A stretch of DNA of 64,000 nt. Source: Neobacillus niacini. GTDB lineage: Bacteria > Bacillota > Bacilli > Bacillales > Cytobacillaceae. Positions 42,166 through 50,467 of the stretch are shown here, in pieces. The notes under the pieces are model-generated. The model did not search any database and had not been told where the DNA came from. It worked only from the letters and a program-made list of their open reading frames with translations. How positions within the stretch are numbered: the first letter of the stretch is position 1; every line of letters begins with the position of its first letter. The position numbers and the translations under genes are program-made. The DNA lies in the NCBI RefSeq assembly GCF_023715415.1, contig NZ_JAMBOB010000014.1, positions 17,705-81,704 on the forward strand, read 5' to 3'.

Positions 42166-43842
42166 TCAATTCCGATATGCTTTATCGATTTCCAGAGATA
42201 TCAAATCAAAACGATCCACTACCTCATTTTTTATCGCTATCGTTTTGTCTGTTGATACTTCTACATTATTGGTGCCTTTTTTTACGGCTTCCACAACAGA
42301 ACGAATATCACTTTCTGTTATCCCGTCACTTTTGAATTTCCTTGCATACTGCTCGACAGAATACATCGTTAATCGATAGAGTTCTAACTGAACAATTTCA
42401 CTTTCATCATCAATCAGCTTGATCAAGTCTTTGATATTTTCCCAGTAAGGTTTATATTTGCCCTTATCAGAAGCCTCTTCAACCAAAATATTAATATCTT
42501 GATTAAATCGGCCAATATCTCGGTAGATAACGGCCATTTTGTAAAAATCAATATCTTTAGAACCATAGCGTACAGCATCATCAAACCACTTAACCGAACT
42601 AATCATTCTAGTAGTCTGATTATCACTAGTTTCACTTTTTCCATAGTCATAGTAATACCAATATGCTTTACCAATTTCAAAAGCAAGATTGGCATACGCA
42701 GGATTTTCGTACAAGTCCATTAAATGGGGACCCATTTTCTTTGTGAGTTCTTCTTCCTCTTCAACAGAAAAAGAAGCATTATTTTTATAGACTTCTACCA
42801 ATTCCTCATAGGCCTTTGTTTCTGTTGGTTTTATATCAATTGCCTTTAAATAATTGTCAACTTTATTGGTATCAGCACCTGCTGCCCTGGCATTTTCAAG
42901 CTTCGTCATGTAATCATCATTCGTTTTTTGAACACTCATCACTTGCCCCATAATGCCAACCAACAAGAAAAGAACACATGCCCCGCTTACTAGACTAAAA
43001 TTGCGTAACCTTGCTTTTTGTTTTGCACGATAGTGATCATCAGCCTCTTCATAATGATTCAATGCATATAACAACTCAGCGCAAGATTGATAGCGGTCAT
43101 CCGGATTAAGCTGCGTGCATTTTTGAATAATTTTTTCCAAACCGCCGGATAAATGTGGATTCCAATGCCGAATCGGATATAACTCGTATGGGGGTTCACT
43201 AGGATTCTGCCCTGTGACCAAATGATAGAGTGTGACCCCAAGACAATAGACATCCGTTCTTGCATCTGTCTGCCCTTTGCCGCCGAACTGTTCAGGTGCC
43301 GCATATCCCTTCGTTCCCAAGCTCACCGTATCCGCCAAGTTTTGCTCCTTGTATTCCCTGGCAATCCCAAAGTCGATTAGCTTGAGATTGCCATCCGGCC
43401 TTAACATCACGTTTGCAGGCTTCATATCCCGATAAATAATAGGAGGATCGCATGTATGTAAGTAATCCAGCACCTCACACAGCTGCTTGGCCCATTCAAT
43501 GACTAAATCCTGAGGCTGTGCTCCATACTCCTCCAAAATCCTATTCAGCGGTTCACCTTCAATATAGTCCATGATGACATAAATCACATCGACATATTCG
43601 ATGATGTCTACAATACGAGGCAGCGATGGATGGTCAAGCTTCTTAATCATATTGGCTTCGTCAATAGCGCTTTGAATGAAAATTTGATTGTTCTTTTCAC
43701 TATAGGTTTTTTCAATTTCTTTTACTGCCCACTGTTTGTTGAGACGTTTGTCCATCGCAAGGTACACCTTTGACATACCGCCTTGACCAATCAGCTTCAG
43801 TATTTCATATTTACCTTCTACAACTGACCCAATTGCTGCCAA
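42166..43842 (-). CDS. PknB-type Ser/Thr protein kinase, membrane-bound
   Basis: 558 residues; TTG start with AAGGATGGGGA upstream. Kinase domain at 12-265: Gly loop 'LIGQGGMSKVYLA', Lys in 'QWAVKEIEK', catalytic loop 'IIYRDMKPANVML' (YRD for HRD), 'LIDFGIAREY', activation-segment Thr in 'VSLGTKGYAAPEQF'. A membrane helix is at about 283-305. Residues 320-558 are a TPR-like helical extracellular domain, not PASTA repeats, so it does not look like the cell-wall kinase PrkC. Sixteen bases from the PP2C gene. It probably phosphorylates the TEVL protein and the FHA-domain protein and so tunes the secretion system. Confidence 0.92.
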   Translation of the reverse strand: MAAIGSVVEGKYEILKLIGQGGMSKVYLAMDKRLNKQWAVKEIEKTYSEKNNQIFIQSAIDEANMIKKLDHPSLPRIVDIIEYVDVIYVIMDYIEGEPLNRILEEYGAQPQDLVIEWAKQLCEVLDYLHTCDPPIIYRDMKPANVMLRPDGNLKLIDFGIAREYKEQNLADTVSLGTKGYAAPEQFGGKGQTDARTDVYCLGVTLYHLVTGQNPSEPPYELYPIRHWNPHLSGGLEKIIQKCTQLNPDDRYQSCAELLYALNHYEEADDHYRAKQKARLRNFSLVSGACVLFLLVGIMGQVMSVQKTNDDYMTKLENARAAGADTNKVDNYLKAIDIKPTETKAYEELVEVYKNNASFSVEEEEELTKKMGPHLMDLYENPAYANLAFEIGKAYWYYYDYGKSETSDNQTTRMISSVKWFDDAVRYGSKDIDFYKMAVIYRDIGRFNQDINILVEEASDKGKYKPYWENIKDLIKLIDDESEIVQLELYRLTMYSVEQYARKFKSDGITESDIRSVVEAVKKGTNNVEVSTDKTIAIKNEVVDRFDLISLEIDKAYRN

Positions 43843-43857
43843 AAAAAATCCCCATCC

Positions 43858-44625
43858 TTATAGAATTTTAACAAGCACAAGTGTGATATTATCGGTTTCT
43901 CGTCTTTGCTTATTAAGTTCTACCATCTCTTTTGCTTTGTATTCCATGATGGCCTCATCCCTAAGGGACGCTGGTGAGAAGGCATGATAGATTTCAGCCT
44001 CCGAAATCATATGACGGAACCCATCTGAACAGAGCAAGTAAACATCTCCCCGTTTCGGCGTCCCAGCCAGAAACTGCGGCTCTACTAGTTTAGAAGCCCC
44101 GATACATTGCAAAAGAACATTTCGACGGTGATCACTCTTGGCTTGCTCTGGCGTTAGGGTTCCTCGTCTAACCTCTCTTCCGACTACCGTCTGGTCATCG
44201 GTCAGTACCTCAAGCTTTTGGTCCAATCGATACACGCGCGAATCTCCGACATGACCAATCAGCATAAACGTAGAATCGATTAGTAGCAATGCTGTCAAGG
44301 TGGTTCCAAGCTGAATTCTTACTCTTCTTCCATACTCTCCGATTCTTTGATTTTGCTCTTTGATGATCCGATCCCAGCGATATTTGATTTCATCCATATC
44401 ACCATGTGCCAGTTGTACGGGAAGTTCCTGTTCGAACCATTCTGAAAAGGCATTGACAACACTTGCAGAGGCAACTTCACCTTTGGAAAGACCGCCCATG
44501 CCGTCACAAATGACCGCAAGGACCACCTTTCCAAATGATGTATCTGCAACCTTCACACATAAACTGTCTTGATTGGTTGCTTTTTTGATCCCGATATCGC
44601 TATATGCTGCTGTTAAAACTTCCAT
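43858..44625 (-). CDS. PP2C-family protein phosphatase
   Basis: 255 residues. Metal-binding motifs are in 'SDIGIKKATNQDSL', 'VLAVICDGMGGLSKGEVASA', 'FMLIGHVGDSRVYRLDQKL', 'VYLLCSDGFRHMI' and C-terminal 'RRETDNITLVLVKIL'. Two Mn2+ ions held by these Asp residues hydrolyse phosphoserine/threonine. It reverses the adjacent kinase. The start has AAGGAAGG upstream. Confidence 0.92.
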   Translation of the reverse strand: MEVLTAAYSDIGIKKATNQDSLCVKVADTSFGKVVLAVICDGMGGLSKGEVASASVVNAFSEWFEQELPVQLAHGDMDEIKYRWDRIIKEQNQRIGEYGRRVRIQLGTTLTALLLIDSTFMLIGHVGDSRVYRLDQKLEVLTDDQTVVGREVRRGTLTPEQAKSDHRRNVLLQCIGASKLVEPQFLAGTPKRGDVYLLCSDGFRHMISEAEIYHAFSPASLRDEAIMEYKAKEMVELNKQRRETDNITLVLVKIL

Positions 44626-44643
44626 ATGGAGAACCTTCCTTGC

Positions 44644-45885
44644 TTAGATGTAAAAAACAAAGTCTTCATTTGCCAACCTTAGTTTTGTTCCAGAGAAAAT
44701 CTCAATCTCTTTTTCTACTGGAATCACTCGTCCTTCTACATACGTTTTATTTGTCGAGTTATGATCGATAATATAATAACGATGATCCTTTGTAATAATA
44801 TCTGCATGACTTCTGCTAATAGCATTGTTATTGGATATAAAATAATCACAATACCGACTTTCCTTTCCAATCCGGAAAGAGGGCTTATCTACAGTGATTT
44901 TTTCTTCTGTTTTTTCTCTTATTAAATAGGGGAATGTTGGTTCCTCACCACTATCTGCACCAAGCACTGTGGTACCAGCATCATAAGGATCTGCACCCAA
45001 AACGGTTGTTTCACTAAAACTTTGTGTTTCGGCTCTTTTCGCGGCAGGCTCTTGAACGACTGTTCCCGAAACTTGTGTAGGATTAGGAGGTATTGGAGTT
45101 TCAGCCTTTTCAAAAGGCATGCCACAGTAAACACAAAACTTGGCACTTTCCACGCTTTGTTTTCCACAAGAAGTACAAAGCTTTGAAACTTCTTCCTTTA
45201 CCTCAGGAGCGCTAAACGGATCATAGGCAATCGGAGTTTTTTTAGACTTTCCATCTTCTTGCTTGGCTGTTAACCGATTACTATCTCCAATATTGTTTGA
45301 ATCAGATGGAATATAAGACTTGTTTTCTACCCTTTTACCGATAATTTCAAAGAGTGTTTTTTCAAAGCCGTTAATCGAAAAAATCGGGTTGCTCTTAAAA
45401 TAAAGCAAATACTTGCCTATATATCCGTGATCTTCGTGTTTCGTAAAAACAACACGAAAGGGCAAATCATGGAAAAAATCCGCCAAATCAGTTGGATGTT
45501 GGTTATTCACAATCGGCCAGAAAATACATTGTATCTTTTTCGTTCTCGGATCAAGAAAAATAGAATGCCAATCGAACATAAGATTATTAACATTCATTAA
45601 GTTCTTTTCACAATCTTTCACAATGGCAACAAGTTGTGTGATGACATCCAAAAACATTTTCTTGCTGACAACACCACTAAAATAGGTTTGCAGCGTTGTC
45701 ATCCCAACGATTGAACTAGTTAACACTGTCCCCTTTTTTTTAATTTCTGCCTGAACCGGAATTAGATACTCAAATCCCCCCCTGGCAATGGCGTTTAATT
45801 CACGATCATTGATCGCTTCGGGATGTAGTAACTTATTCACAACACTATAATTATTTTTGCGCAGTTCAATGGTTGTTTTACCCAT
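44644..45885 (-). CDS. FHA-domain protein with zinc ribbon
   Basis: 413 residues. An N-terminal domain (1-190) of the type found before FHA domains in Firmicutes (DUF6382-like) includes 'FEYLIPVQAEIKKKGTVLTS'. A zinc ribbon with CxxC pairs is at about 235-260 ('LCTSCGKQSVESAKFCVYCG'). A linker carries 'ETTVLGADPYDAGTTVLGAD'. The C-terminal FHA is 'FRIGKESRYCDYFISNNNAI', 'SRSHADIITKDHRYYIIDHN', 'STNKTYVEGR'. The FHA Ser, His and Asn are kept, with Lys in place of the usual Arg (IGK). Its own TTVL motifs could dock to FHA domains once phosphorylated. Confidence 0.85.
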   Translation of the reverse strand: MGKTTIELRKNNYSVVNKLLHPEAINDRELNAIARGGFEYLIPVQAEIKKKGTVLTSSIVGMTTLQTYFSGVVSKKMFLDVITQLVAIVKDCEKNLMNVNNLMFDWHSIFLDPRTKKIQCIFWPIVNNQHPTDLADFFHDLPFRVVFTKHEDHGYIGKYLLYFKSNPIFSINGFEKTLFEIIGKRVENKSYIPSDSNNIGDSNRLTAKQEDGKSKKTPIAYDPFSAPEVKEEVSKLCTSCGKQSVESAKFCVYCGMPFEKAETPIPPNPTQVSGTVVQEPAAKRAETQSFSETTVLGADPYDAGTTVLGADSGEEPTFPYLIREKTEEKITVDKPSFRIGKESRYCDYFISNNNAISRSHADIITKDHRYYIIDHNSTNKTYVEGRVIPVEKEIEIFSGTKLRLANEDFVFYI

Positions 45886-45913
45886 AACTATCTCCTGAAT
45901 CTAAATTCTACTC

Positions 45914-46219
45914 TTATAACCAATTGGCTCGATTTACTGCTTTCGATTGAGCTTCCTTGTATTGGCTTGCTGCATATCTTAAAAAGTTCGCATAATTCTC
46001 TAATGCCTTTGCCATATTCTTTGATGTAGAATCATTGTCATCCACCTGATTCCACTGGAGTTGGAACTGTTTTGAATCCGTCCCCTGCCAAGTGGTTCCA
46101 AGGTTCTTTATTTCACCCTCAGTGGCTGACATGTTTCTTTTATGACTTGATAGGTAGGTATCAATGGCATCTGCTGCATTCTCAAATTGACTATGGTTCA
46201 CTTTAATAAACTGCCCCAT
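45914..46219 (-). CDS. WXG100-family protein (WQG)
   Basis: 101 residues, two helices with the WXG turn in 'LGTTWQGTDSKQFQLQWNQV'. Start 'FIKVNHSQFENAADAIDTYL' is typical. No YxxxD/E tail, so it is probably the non-signal partner of the next WXG100 protein upstream (46251). Small helical heterodimers of this type are exported by EssC. GGAGGGGGATG lies upstream. Confidence 0.85.
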   Translation of the reverse strand: MGQFIKVNHSQFENAADAIDTYLSSHKRNMSATEGEIKNLGTTWQGTDSKQFQLQWNQVDDNDSTSKNMAKALENYANFLRYAASQYKEAQSKAVNRANWL

Positions 46220-46250
46220 AAGACATCCCCCTCCTGAAAATGGCTGATTT

Positions 46251-46556
46251 TTATTTAAACAAATCTGCCAAAAATGTGTTCACTGTTTCTGTCTGTGTGT
46301 AACCGGGATCAACCTGCTGTTGCAGGAATTTAACAAAATTATCCATGACAGTATACCTTGGTTCATGAAAATTACTTTTTATTTTATAGAAGGAATCCAT
46401 CGCTTGCTGTGCAGCCGTACTGTCCCATGCACTATTTAACGTTCTCATGGCAGCTTCCACGGGTGAAAAATCATCTCTGATTCTATTATTATAGTTAGCA
46501 ATATTTTGGGCAGCCGCAGCCACACGCCTGGTATCTACTTTTATTACATCAGCCAT
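46251..46556 (-). CDS. WXG100-family protein (WDS) with secretion tail
   Basis: 101 residues from the ATG at 46556 (AGAAGGGA upstream). The turn is 'LNSAWDSTAAQQAMDSFY'. The C-terminus 'GYTQTETVNTFLADLFK' contains YxxxE and is nearly the same as that of the protein at 49553 ('GYFETETANISLADAFK'). The shared tail is the likely EssC export signal. It pairs with the WQG protein encoded 31 bases downstream. Confidence 0.85.
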   Translation of the reverse strand: MADVIKVDTRRVAAAAQNIANYNNRIRDDFSPVEAAMRTLNSAWDSTAAQQAMDSFYKIKSNFHEPRYTVMDNFVKFLQQQVDPGYTQTETVNTFLADLFK

Positions 46557-46607
46557 TGTTATCCCTTCTTTCAATATAGTATTGAATGTGGACTTCACTT
46601 TGTTGGA

Positions 46608-46800
46608 AAAATAAGCGGAGGAATTCCGGTTATTTTGGGAAAACCTTATAAAACCTTATAAATAAGCGGAGTTTTTCCGCCTATTTGATTCAAATCGTTG
46701 GATTTGGGCTCATTTTGAACAGTTAACCGGAATATCTCCGCTTATTTCTGCTACTTAAGCACCCTCTAACCTCAGGTAGCCGGAATTTCTCCGCCTATTT
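46608..46800. repeat. Cluster of four AATAAGCGGA palindromes
   Basis: Copies near 46610-46636, 46660-46686, 46725-46747 and 46779-46800 share AATAAGCGGA/TCCGC(T/C)TATT arms. They fill the gap between the small helical gene and the second WXG100 pair, so they may act as RNA hairpins or processing sites in a long transcript. Confidence 0.6.
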
Positions 46801-46830
46801 AAATCCCCAAACCAGCACGAGAATCAATCA

Positions 46831-47046
46831 TTACGCTTCTTTCACTTTAGAGGTATCAATATTACCTAGTTTTCGTTTTACTCCCCTATAGTGGTCCGCA
46901 ATAGACCTGAGTTTGGCGGCACATTTTTCATTACCGATTCCTTCAAAGCTCCGATCGATTCCTGATGCAATACTTTCAATCTCGTTAATGATGTCTTGAA
47001 GTTCTTGTTTAATATAGTAAAGATCATGCTGCCCATTGGCACTCAT
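46831..47046 (-). CDS. Small helical T7SS partner protein (Lap-like)
   Basis: 71 residues. The ATG at 47046 lies six bases after GGGGGA; the in-frame GTG before it is too close. The product is two amphipathic helices ('DLYYIKQELQDIINEIESIA', 'NEKCAAKLRSIADHYRGVKR') with no W-x-G. It lies 12 bases after the lipase gene. T7SS toxins with LXG-type domains need such small helical proteins as targeting partners; in S. aureus they are Lap1 and Lap2 for TslA. Role inferred from context. Confidence 0.55.
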   Translation of the reverse strand: MSANGQHDLYYIKQELQDIINEIESIASGIDRSFEGIGNEKCAAKLRSIADHYRGVKRKLGNIDTSKVKEA

Positions 47047-47057
47047 GGACACTCCCC

Positions 47058-48650
47058 CTATCCCAGCTTATTGATAATCTTCCGTTCAGCAGATTCAAAG
47101 TCTTCTAATGTTTCTTCTAAATAATTGATACAACGATTAATTCTCCAGCTTTCACCTGTCATCAAATCGGCCTGCATCAAACTCCATAAGTCCAAGAGAC
47201 CTACTTTGGAATAAAGGGCATCCATTCTGCGGTCAAGACTGTTCAATCTTCGATTAACTGTGCTTAAGCGCTGAGCATATTCTGAAAGTCTTTGAGTATC
47301 AATCTTGATGTACGGATGGCTGCTCGCATATCGATAACCTGGGTTGAAAATTTTTCTCGCCCACGAAGAAAATTCAGTGAACACTTCCACGACTTTGGCG
47401 ATAACTTGATTGATGAACTCTTCCGCCATCTCGATACCCTCAAGCACCGCAGCAATAACAGTCGTGACACCATCAATCAGTTTTTGTACCATATCTGCCG
47501 TAAAGGATAGGGCGTCAAGGATAAACGGGATTAACACTTCCCCAAAAAACTCCGGATTGATCCAATAGACGACCGCAAGAGTTGCCGCGATTAACACTGT
47601 CGCAATCAAGACTGTCGGGTGTGTGACAAGAAAAATCGCAACTTGCGCAATGAACGCACCGGCCAATAGTTTCTTTTGACCATCAGGAAGAGACATGAAG
47701 CCTTCCACTGCATGAATAAAGGAGTTTGCTACTCCAGAAGGCAGTTCATCCAGTTCCCGTGTAAATCTGCCAATGCTTTCGGCAAAACGATCCATTTCCC
47801 CTCTAATGACACGGCCATGTTCGTCAAAGCCAACAAATGTCATACTATGTTTAGCAGTTAATGGCCCTAAGCCATATTCGCCATAAACATTACCTTTTGT
47901 TTGAAGCGACATATAATTTGAACCTGGAACAGGACTTAAAATGGCCCCTACTAATGACCATTGATAATGGTCCATTTTCCCGGCCATATCCCGAATTCCC
48001 TGTGCAAAAAGAGGATTCGTTAGAAACTCCTCGGCGAACCCGGGACCATCTCCATTTAATGCCTGGAGGATTTTTGCCCTCATTTCCGGCGGTGCTGTTA
48101 TCGCCGCATAGAAAGATAAGTTCCCTCCGAGTGAGTGTCCTGCTGTGGCATATGCATCATAGTTATAATGAGAATTGATATAGGTCATATATTCAGTAGC
48201 AATCCTCTGCTGCTCGACACCGACACCCTCATTGATCATTTTAAAATCCGTATTAAGCCAGTCTTTTTCAAACTGATTGCCATGAGATTCACTGCCTCTA
48301 AATCCAACAACGGCATTATTCGGGCTCGTTTCAATTAATAGACCATAAAATCCGGATTGGTTGTTGTCATCATTTACGTCAACAACCTTCCAATTACTGT
48401 ACTGCGAATTAGGCGACACGAAGCTATTATATAGATCCATATCTCCTTGAGCTCTTGTTGCTTCAATAGAACCAGGCTCTGCACTGGCCAGTTTGTTTTC
48501 CAAGGTTTTCTTAATCTCGGGTTTTTCTTTAAGGATATTTGCCAAGGTAGGTTCGATTCCTCGCTTGGTCAAAAGGGAGATATCCCTATCACTAATTTCA
48601 TAATAAGCAAGCTGCGAGGCGACAAAAAGATCTTGATCTGAATGTGGCAT
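47058..48650 (-). CDS. Lipase (Mbeg1/DUF2974-like) with C-terminal WXG-like helical domain; probable T7SS effector
   Basis: 530 residues. The N-terminal alpha/beta hydrolase has oxyanion region 'NNAVVGFRGSES', nucleophile elbow 'YATAGHSLGGNLSFYAA' (GHSLG) and a probable His in 'LTAKHSMTFVGFDEHG'. Two hydrophobic helices lie at about 312-355 ('VAIFLVTHPTVLIATVLIAA'). The C-terminal helical domain (about 445-530) starts 'IKIDTQRLSEYAQRLSTVNR', as WXG100/LXG domains do. This order is the reverse of LXG toxins and the same as the staphylococcal lipase toxin TslA. The neighbours, a lipoprotein and a small helical protein, complete the comparison. Phospholipase or lipase toxicity is inferred. Confidence 0.7.
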   Translation of the reverse strand: MPHSDQDLFVASQLAYYEISDRDISLLTKRGIEPTLANILKEKPEIKKTLENKLASAEPGSIEATRAQGDMDLYNSFVSPNSQYSNWKVVDVNDDNNQSGFYGLLIETSPNNAVVGFRGSESHGNQFEKDWLNTDFKMINEGVGVEQQRIATEYMTYINSHYNYDAYATAGHSLGGNLSFYAAITAPPEMRAKILQALNGDGPGFAEEFLTNPLFAQGIRDMAGKMDHYQWSLVGAILSPVPGSNYMSLQTKGNVYGEYGLGPLTAKHSMTFVGFDEHGRVIRGEMDRFAESIGRFTRELDELPSGVANSFIHAVEGFMSLPDGQKKLLAGAFIAQVAIFLVTHPTVLIATVLIAATLAVVYWINPEFFGEVLIPFILDALSFTADMVQKLIDGVTTVIAAVLEGIEMAEEFINQVIAKVVEVFTEFSSWARKIFNPGYRYASSHPYIKIDTQRLSEYAQRLSTVNRRLNSLDRRMDALYSKVGLLDLWSLMQADLMTGESWRINRCINYLEETLEDFESAERKIINKLG

Positions 48651-48652
48651 GG

Positions 48653-49402
48653 TTACTGCACCTGTCTTTGCTCAATAAATTGATTTAAAGGAATATTGAT
48701 CTGTCCTTCATTGACGCCGAACCCATTTTCCTTGAACCCTTCTAGCATTTGATCAAAATCATTATAAGTCTCGGCATTTTTCTTAAAATATTCCTCAGAC
48801 TTTTGTATTGTCTCTGTGTCCGTATAGTAGATTTCTAATGCGGCATTTAAGGGGAGTTTTTCAGCAAATAATTCCTGATACACTTGGAATTCCTTCTCTG
48901 CGTCAATGTTGGCTACAGCGGTTTTATCCAACAACAAGGTAAGAACAATGGGAACATTTGTATACCTTTTAGAAAAATCCTCCAACGAGACCTTGCTTTT
49001 ATCAGTGTAATCAGTATCGGCAAAACCGACATACACTTTCATAAAAAAGTTGTCGGTAAGTTCACGGATTTTGTCACTTGCAGTCTGTTTGATTTCATCT
49101 TCGAGGAGTGCCTCAACGTATTCATCAATCATCCACTTACCTTCCTTTTGGACCTTTGCTTCAAACAGTAAATCTTTATTTCCTTCCGGCGAAGCGACTA
49201 CTTTAAATGTGTCACCGGTCAAGGTTCCATATCCTTCACCAGAACCATAAATGCTAAAATCCTCATTATACTTTTCCTTCAAGAGTCTTTTAGCAATATC
49301 CGCCCGATCCTCACCTTTTGAAAAGAAATTCATACATCCACTCACTCCCAATAAAGAAATAATGACAAAAAATGACAATGCTGCAATTTTTACTTTTCTC
49401 AT
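48653..49402 (-). CDS. Lipoprotein, candidate immunity protein for the lipase
   Basis: 249 residues. The lipobox is 'ISLLGVSGC', with the lipidated Cys near residue 23. The mature part begins 'MNFFSKGEDRADIAKRLLKE' and has no domain I can name. It ends two bases before the lipase start codon, so they are translated together. An outward-facing lipoprotein is well placed to neutralise an extracellular lipase, as TilA does for TslA. It may instead have a structural role in the secretion system. Confidence 0.6.
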   Translation of the reverse strand: MRKVKIAALSFFVIISLLGVSGCMNFFSKGEDRADIAKRLLKEKYNEDFSIYGSGEGYGTLTGDTFKVVASPEGNKDLLFEAKVQKEGKWMIDEYVEALLEDEIKQTASDKIRELTDNFFMKVYVGFADTDYTDKSKVSLEDFSKRYTNVPIVLTLLLDKTAVANIDAEKEFQVYQELFAEKLPLNAALEIYYTDTETIQKSEEYFKKNAETYNDFDQMLEGFKENGFGVNEGQINIPLNQFIEQRQVQ

Positions 49403-49552
49403 GAATACAACGCCTTTCCACGTTAAATCGGCTTTACGATTTTAACAGCAATTGTTGCGAACACTATATAAACCCATTACGAAGTTATTTTCATTTTTAA
49501 ATGCTGCGAAAGACGATGGGACTCCATCGCCTTTAGCGCAAGCGTTGATACC

Positions 49553-49858
49553 TTATTTAAATGCGTCAGCTAAACTGATATTCGCTGTTTCTGTTTCGAA
49601 GTAACCTTGTTCTACATTGGTTCTTAAAAATGTTACATAGCTGTTAAGAATATCTTGATAGTTTTGGAAAAACTTCGCTGCAAACTCATCAAAAGAAGCA
49701 ATGGTTGCTTGGGCTGCTTCCCCATCCCATGTATTTGATAGATTTTGGATTGTTTTCTGACTTGTTTTTAACTCTTCCGCAAGTCTTACGTTCAACCCTT
49801 CGATTGTTTTTGCAATATCGCCAACTTGTGCCGTACTTACTCTAATTTGTCCAGCCAT
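49553..49858 (-). CDS. WXG100-family protein (WDG) with secretion tail, EsxA/YukE type
   Basis: 101 residues from the ATG at 49858 (AAAGGAGTGAGAGAA upstream). 'MAGQIRVSTAQVGDIAKTIE' and the turn 'SNTWDGEAAQATIASF' are canonical. The tail 'GYFETETANISLADAFK' contains YxxxE. It pairs with the WEG protein encoded 25 bases upstream. The following 150-base gap has a weak hairpin (CGATGG/CCATCG, 49512-49528) only. Confidence 0.9.
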   Translation of the reverse strand: MAGQIRVSTAQVGDIAKTIEGLNVRLAEELKTSQKTIQNLSNTWDGEAAQATIASFDEFAAKFFQNYQDILNSYVTFLRTNVEQGYFETETANISLADAFK

Positions 49859-49883
49859 TTCTCTCACTCCTTTTTTAATTCAA

Positions 49884-50186
49884 TTAGTTTGTTAATCTTC
49901 TTACTTGAGCAGTATTACTATCTTGCATTTGTGCATAATTGGCTCTTTGTGTCTCAAGCGCTTGACTTGCAGTTAGAAGTTTATCTGCCATACTTTTTAA
50001 ATCATCGTTAAATCCATTGATTTGATCAACAAAGGCAAGGTTATCTTCTCCCTCCCAAGCTGCCCCCATTGTTTGTGCAGCCTGCATCAGTTGGGTATAG
50101 ATACCTGTGTACGTTTCAGATAGCTCTGCCATCTTTTTAGAAGCAGTTTCTAGTTCTTGCGGTGTTACTTTAATTACTTTTCCCAT
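49884..50186 (-). CDS. WXG100-family protein (WEG)
   Basis: 100 residues: 'VIKVTPQELETASKKMAELS' and the turn 'GAAWEGEDNLAFVDQING'. No YxxxD/E tail. It lies 29 bases after the YukD-like gene, with GAGGAGAATG upstream. It is the probable heterodimer partner of the WDG protein. Confidence 0.9.
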   Translation of the reverse strand: MGKVIKVTPQELETASKKMAELSETYTGIYTQLMQAAQTMGAAWEGEDNLAFVDQINGFNDDLKSMADKLLTASQALETQRANYAQMQDSNTAQVRRLTN

Positions 50187-50215
50187 TTTTCATTCTCCTC
50201 TCTATTTTTAATCAT

Positions 50216-50467
50216 CTATATCAACATAAGCTTAGAACCGTTTTGAATACCTAGTTCACAAACAGCCATGTTAATATTGTAAATAATTCCAGTGGCTGCA
50301 TCACATAAAACCGCTTGGCCATTGGCTTTGTATTTTCCATCTGATAAATCGCTTAGCAGTGCGGATACCAATAGCAGTACCTCGCTCATTTGGCTTTCTA
50401 CTGGTATGTAAACATCAAAGCTTTTGTCTGCAGCAGGAAGGAAGATTTCAACAAGTACTTTATTCAT
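50216..50467 (-). CDS. YukD/EsaB-type ubiquitin-like T7SS protein
   Basis: 83 residues: 'KVLVEIFLPAADKSFDVYIP' then 'MSEVLLLVSALLSDLSDGKY' and 'VCELGIQNGSKLMLI', a beta-grasp pattern. The ATG at 50467 overlaps the EssC stop by eight bases; a GTG at 50476 is also possible. YukD/EsaB is a conserved cytoplasmic T7SSb component. Here it lacks the C-terminal di-glycine of true ubiquitin, as the family does. Confidence 0.85.
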   Translation of the reverse strand: MNKVLVEIFLPAADKSFDVYIPVESQMSEVLLLVSALLSDLSDGKYKANGQAVLCDAATGIIYNINMAVCELGIQNGSKLMLI

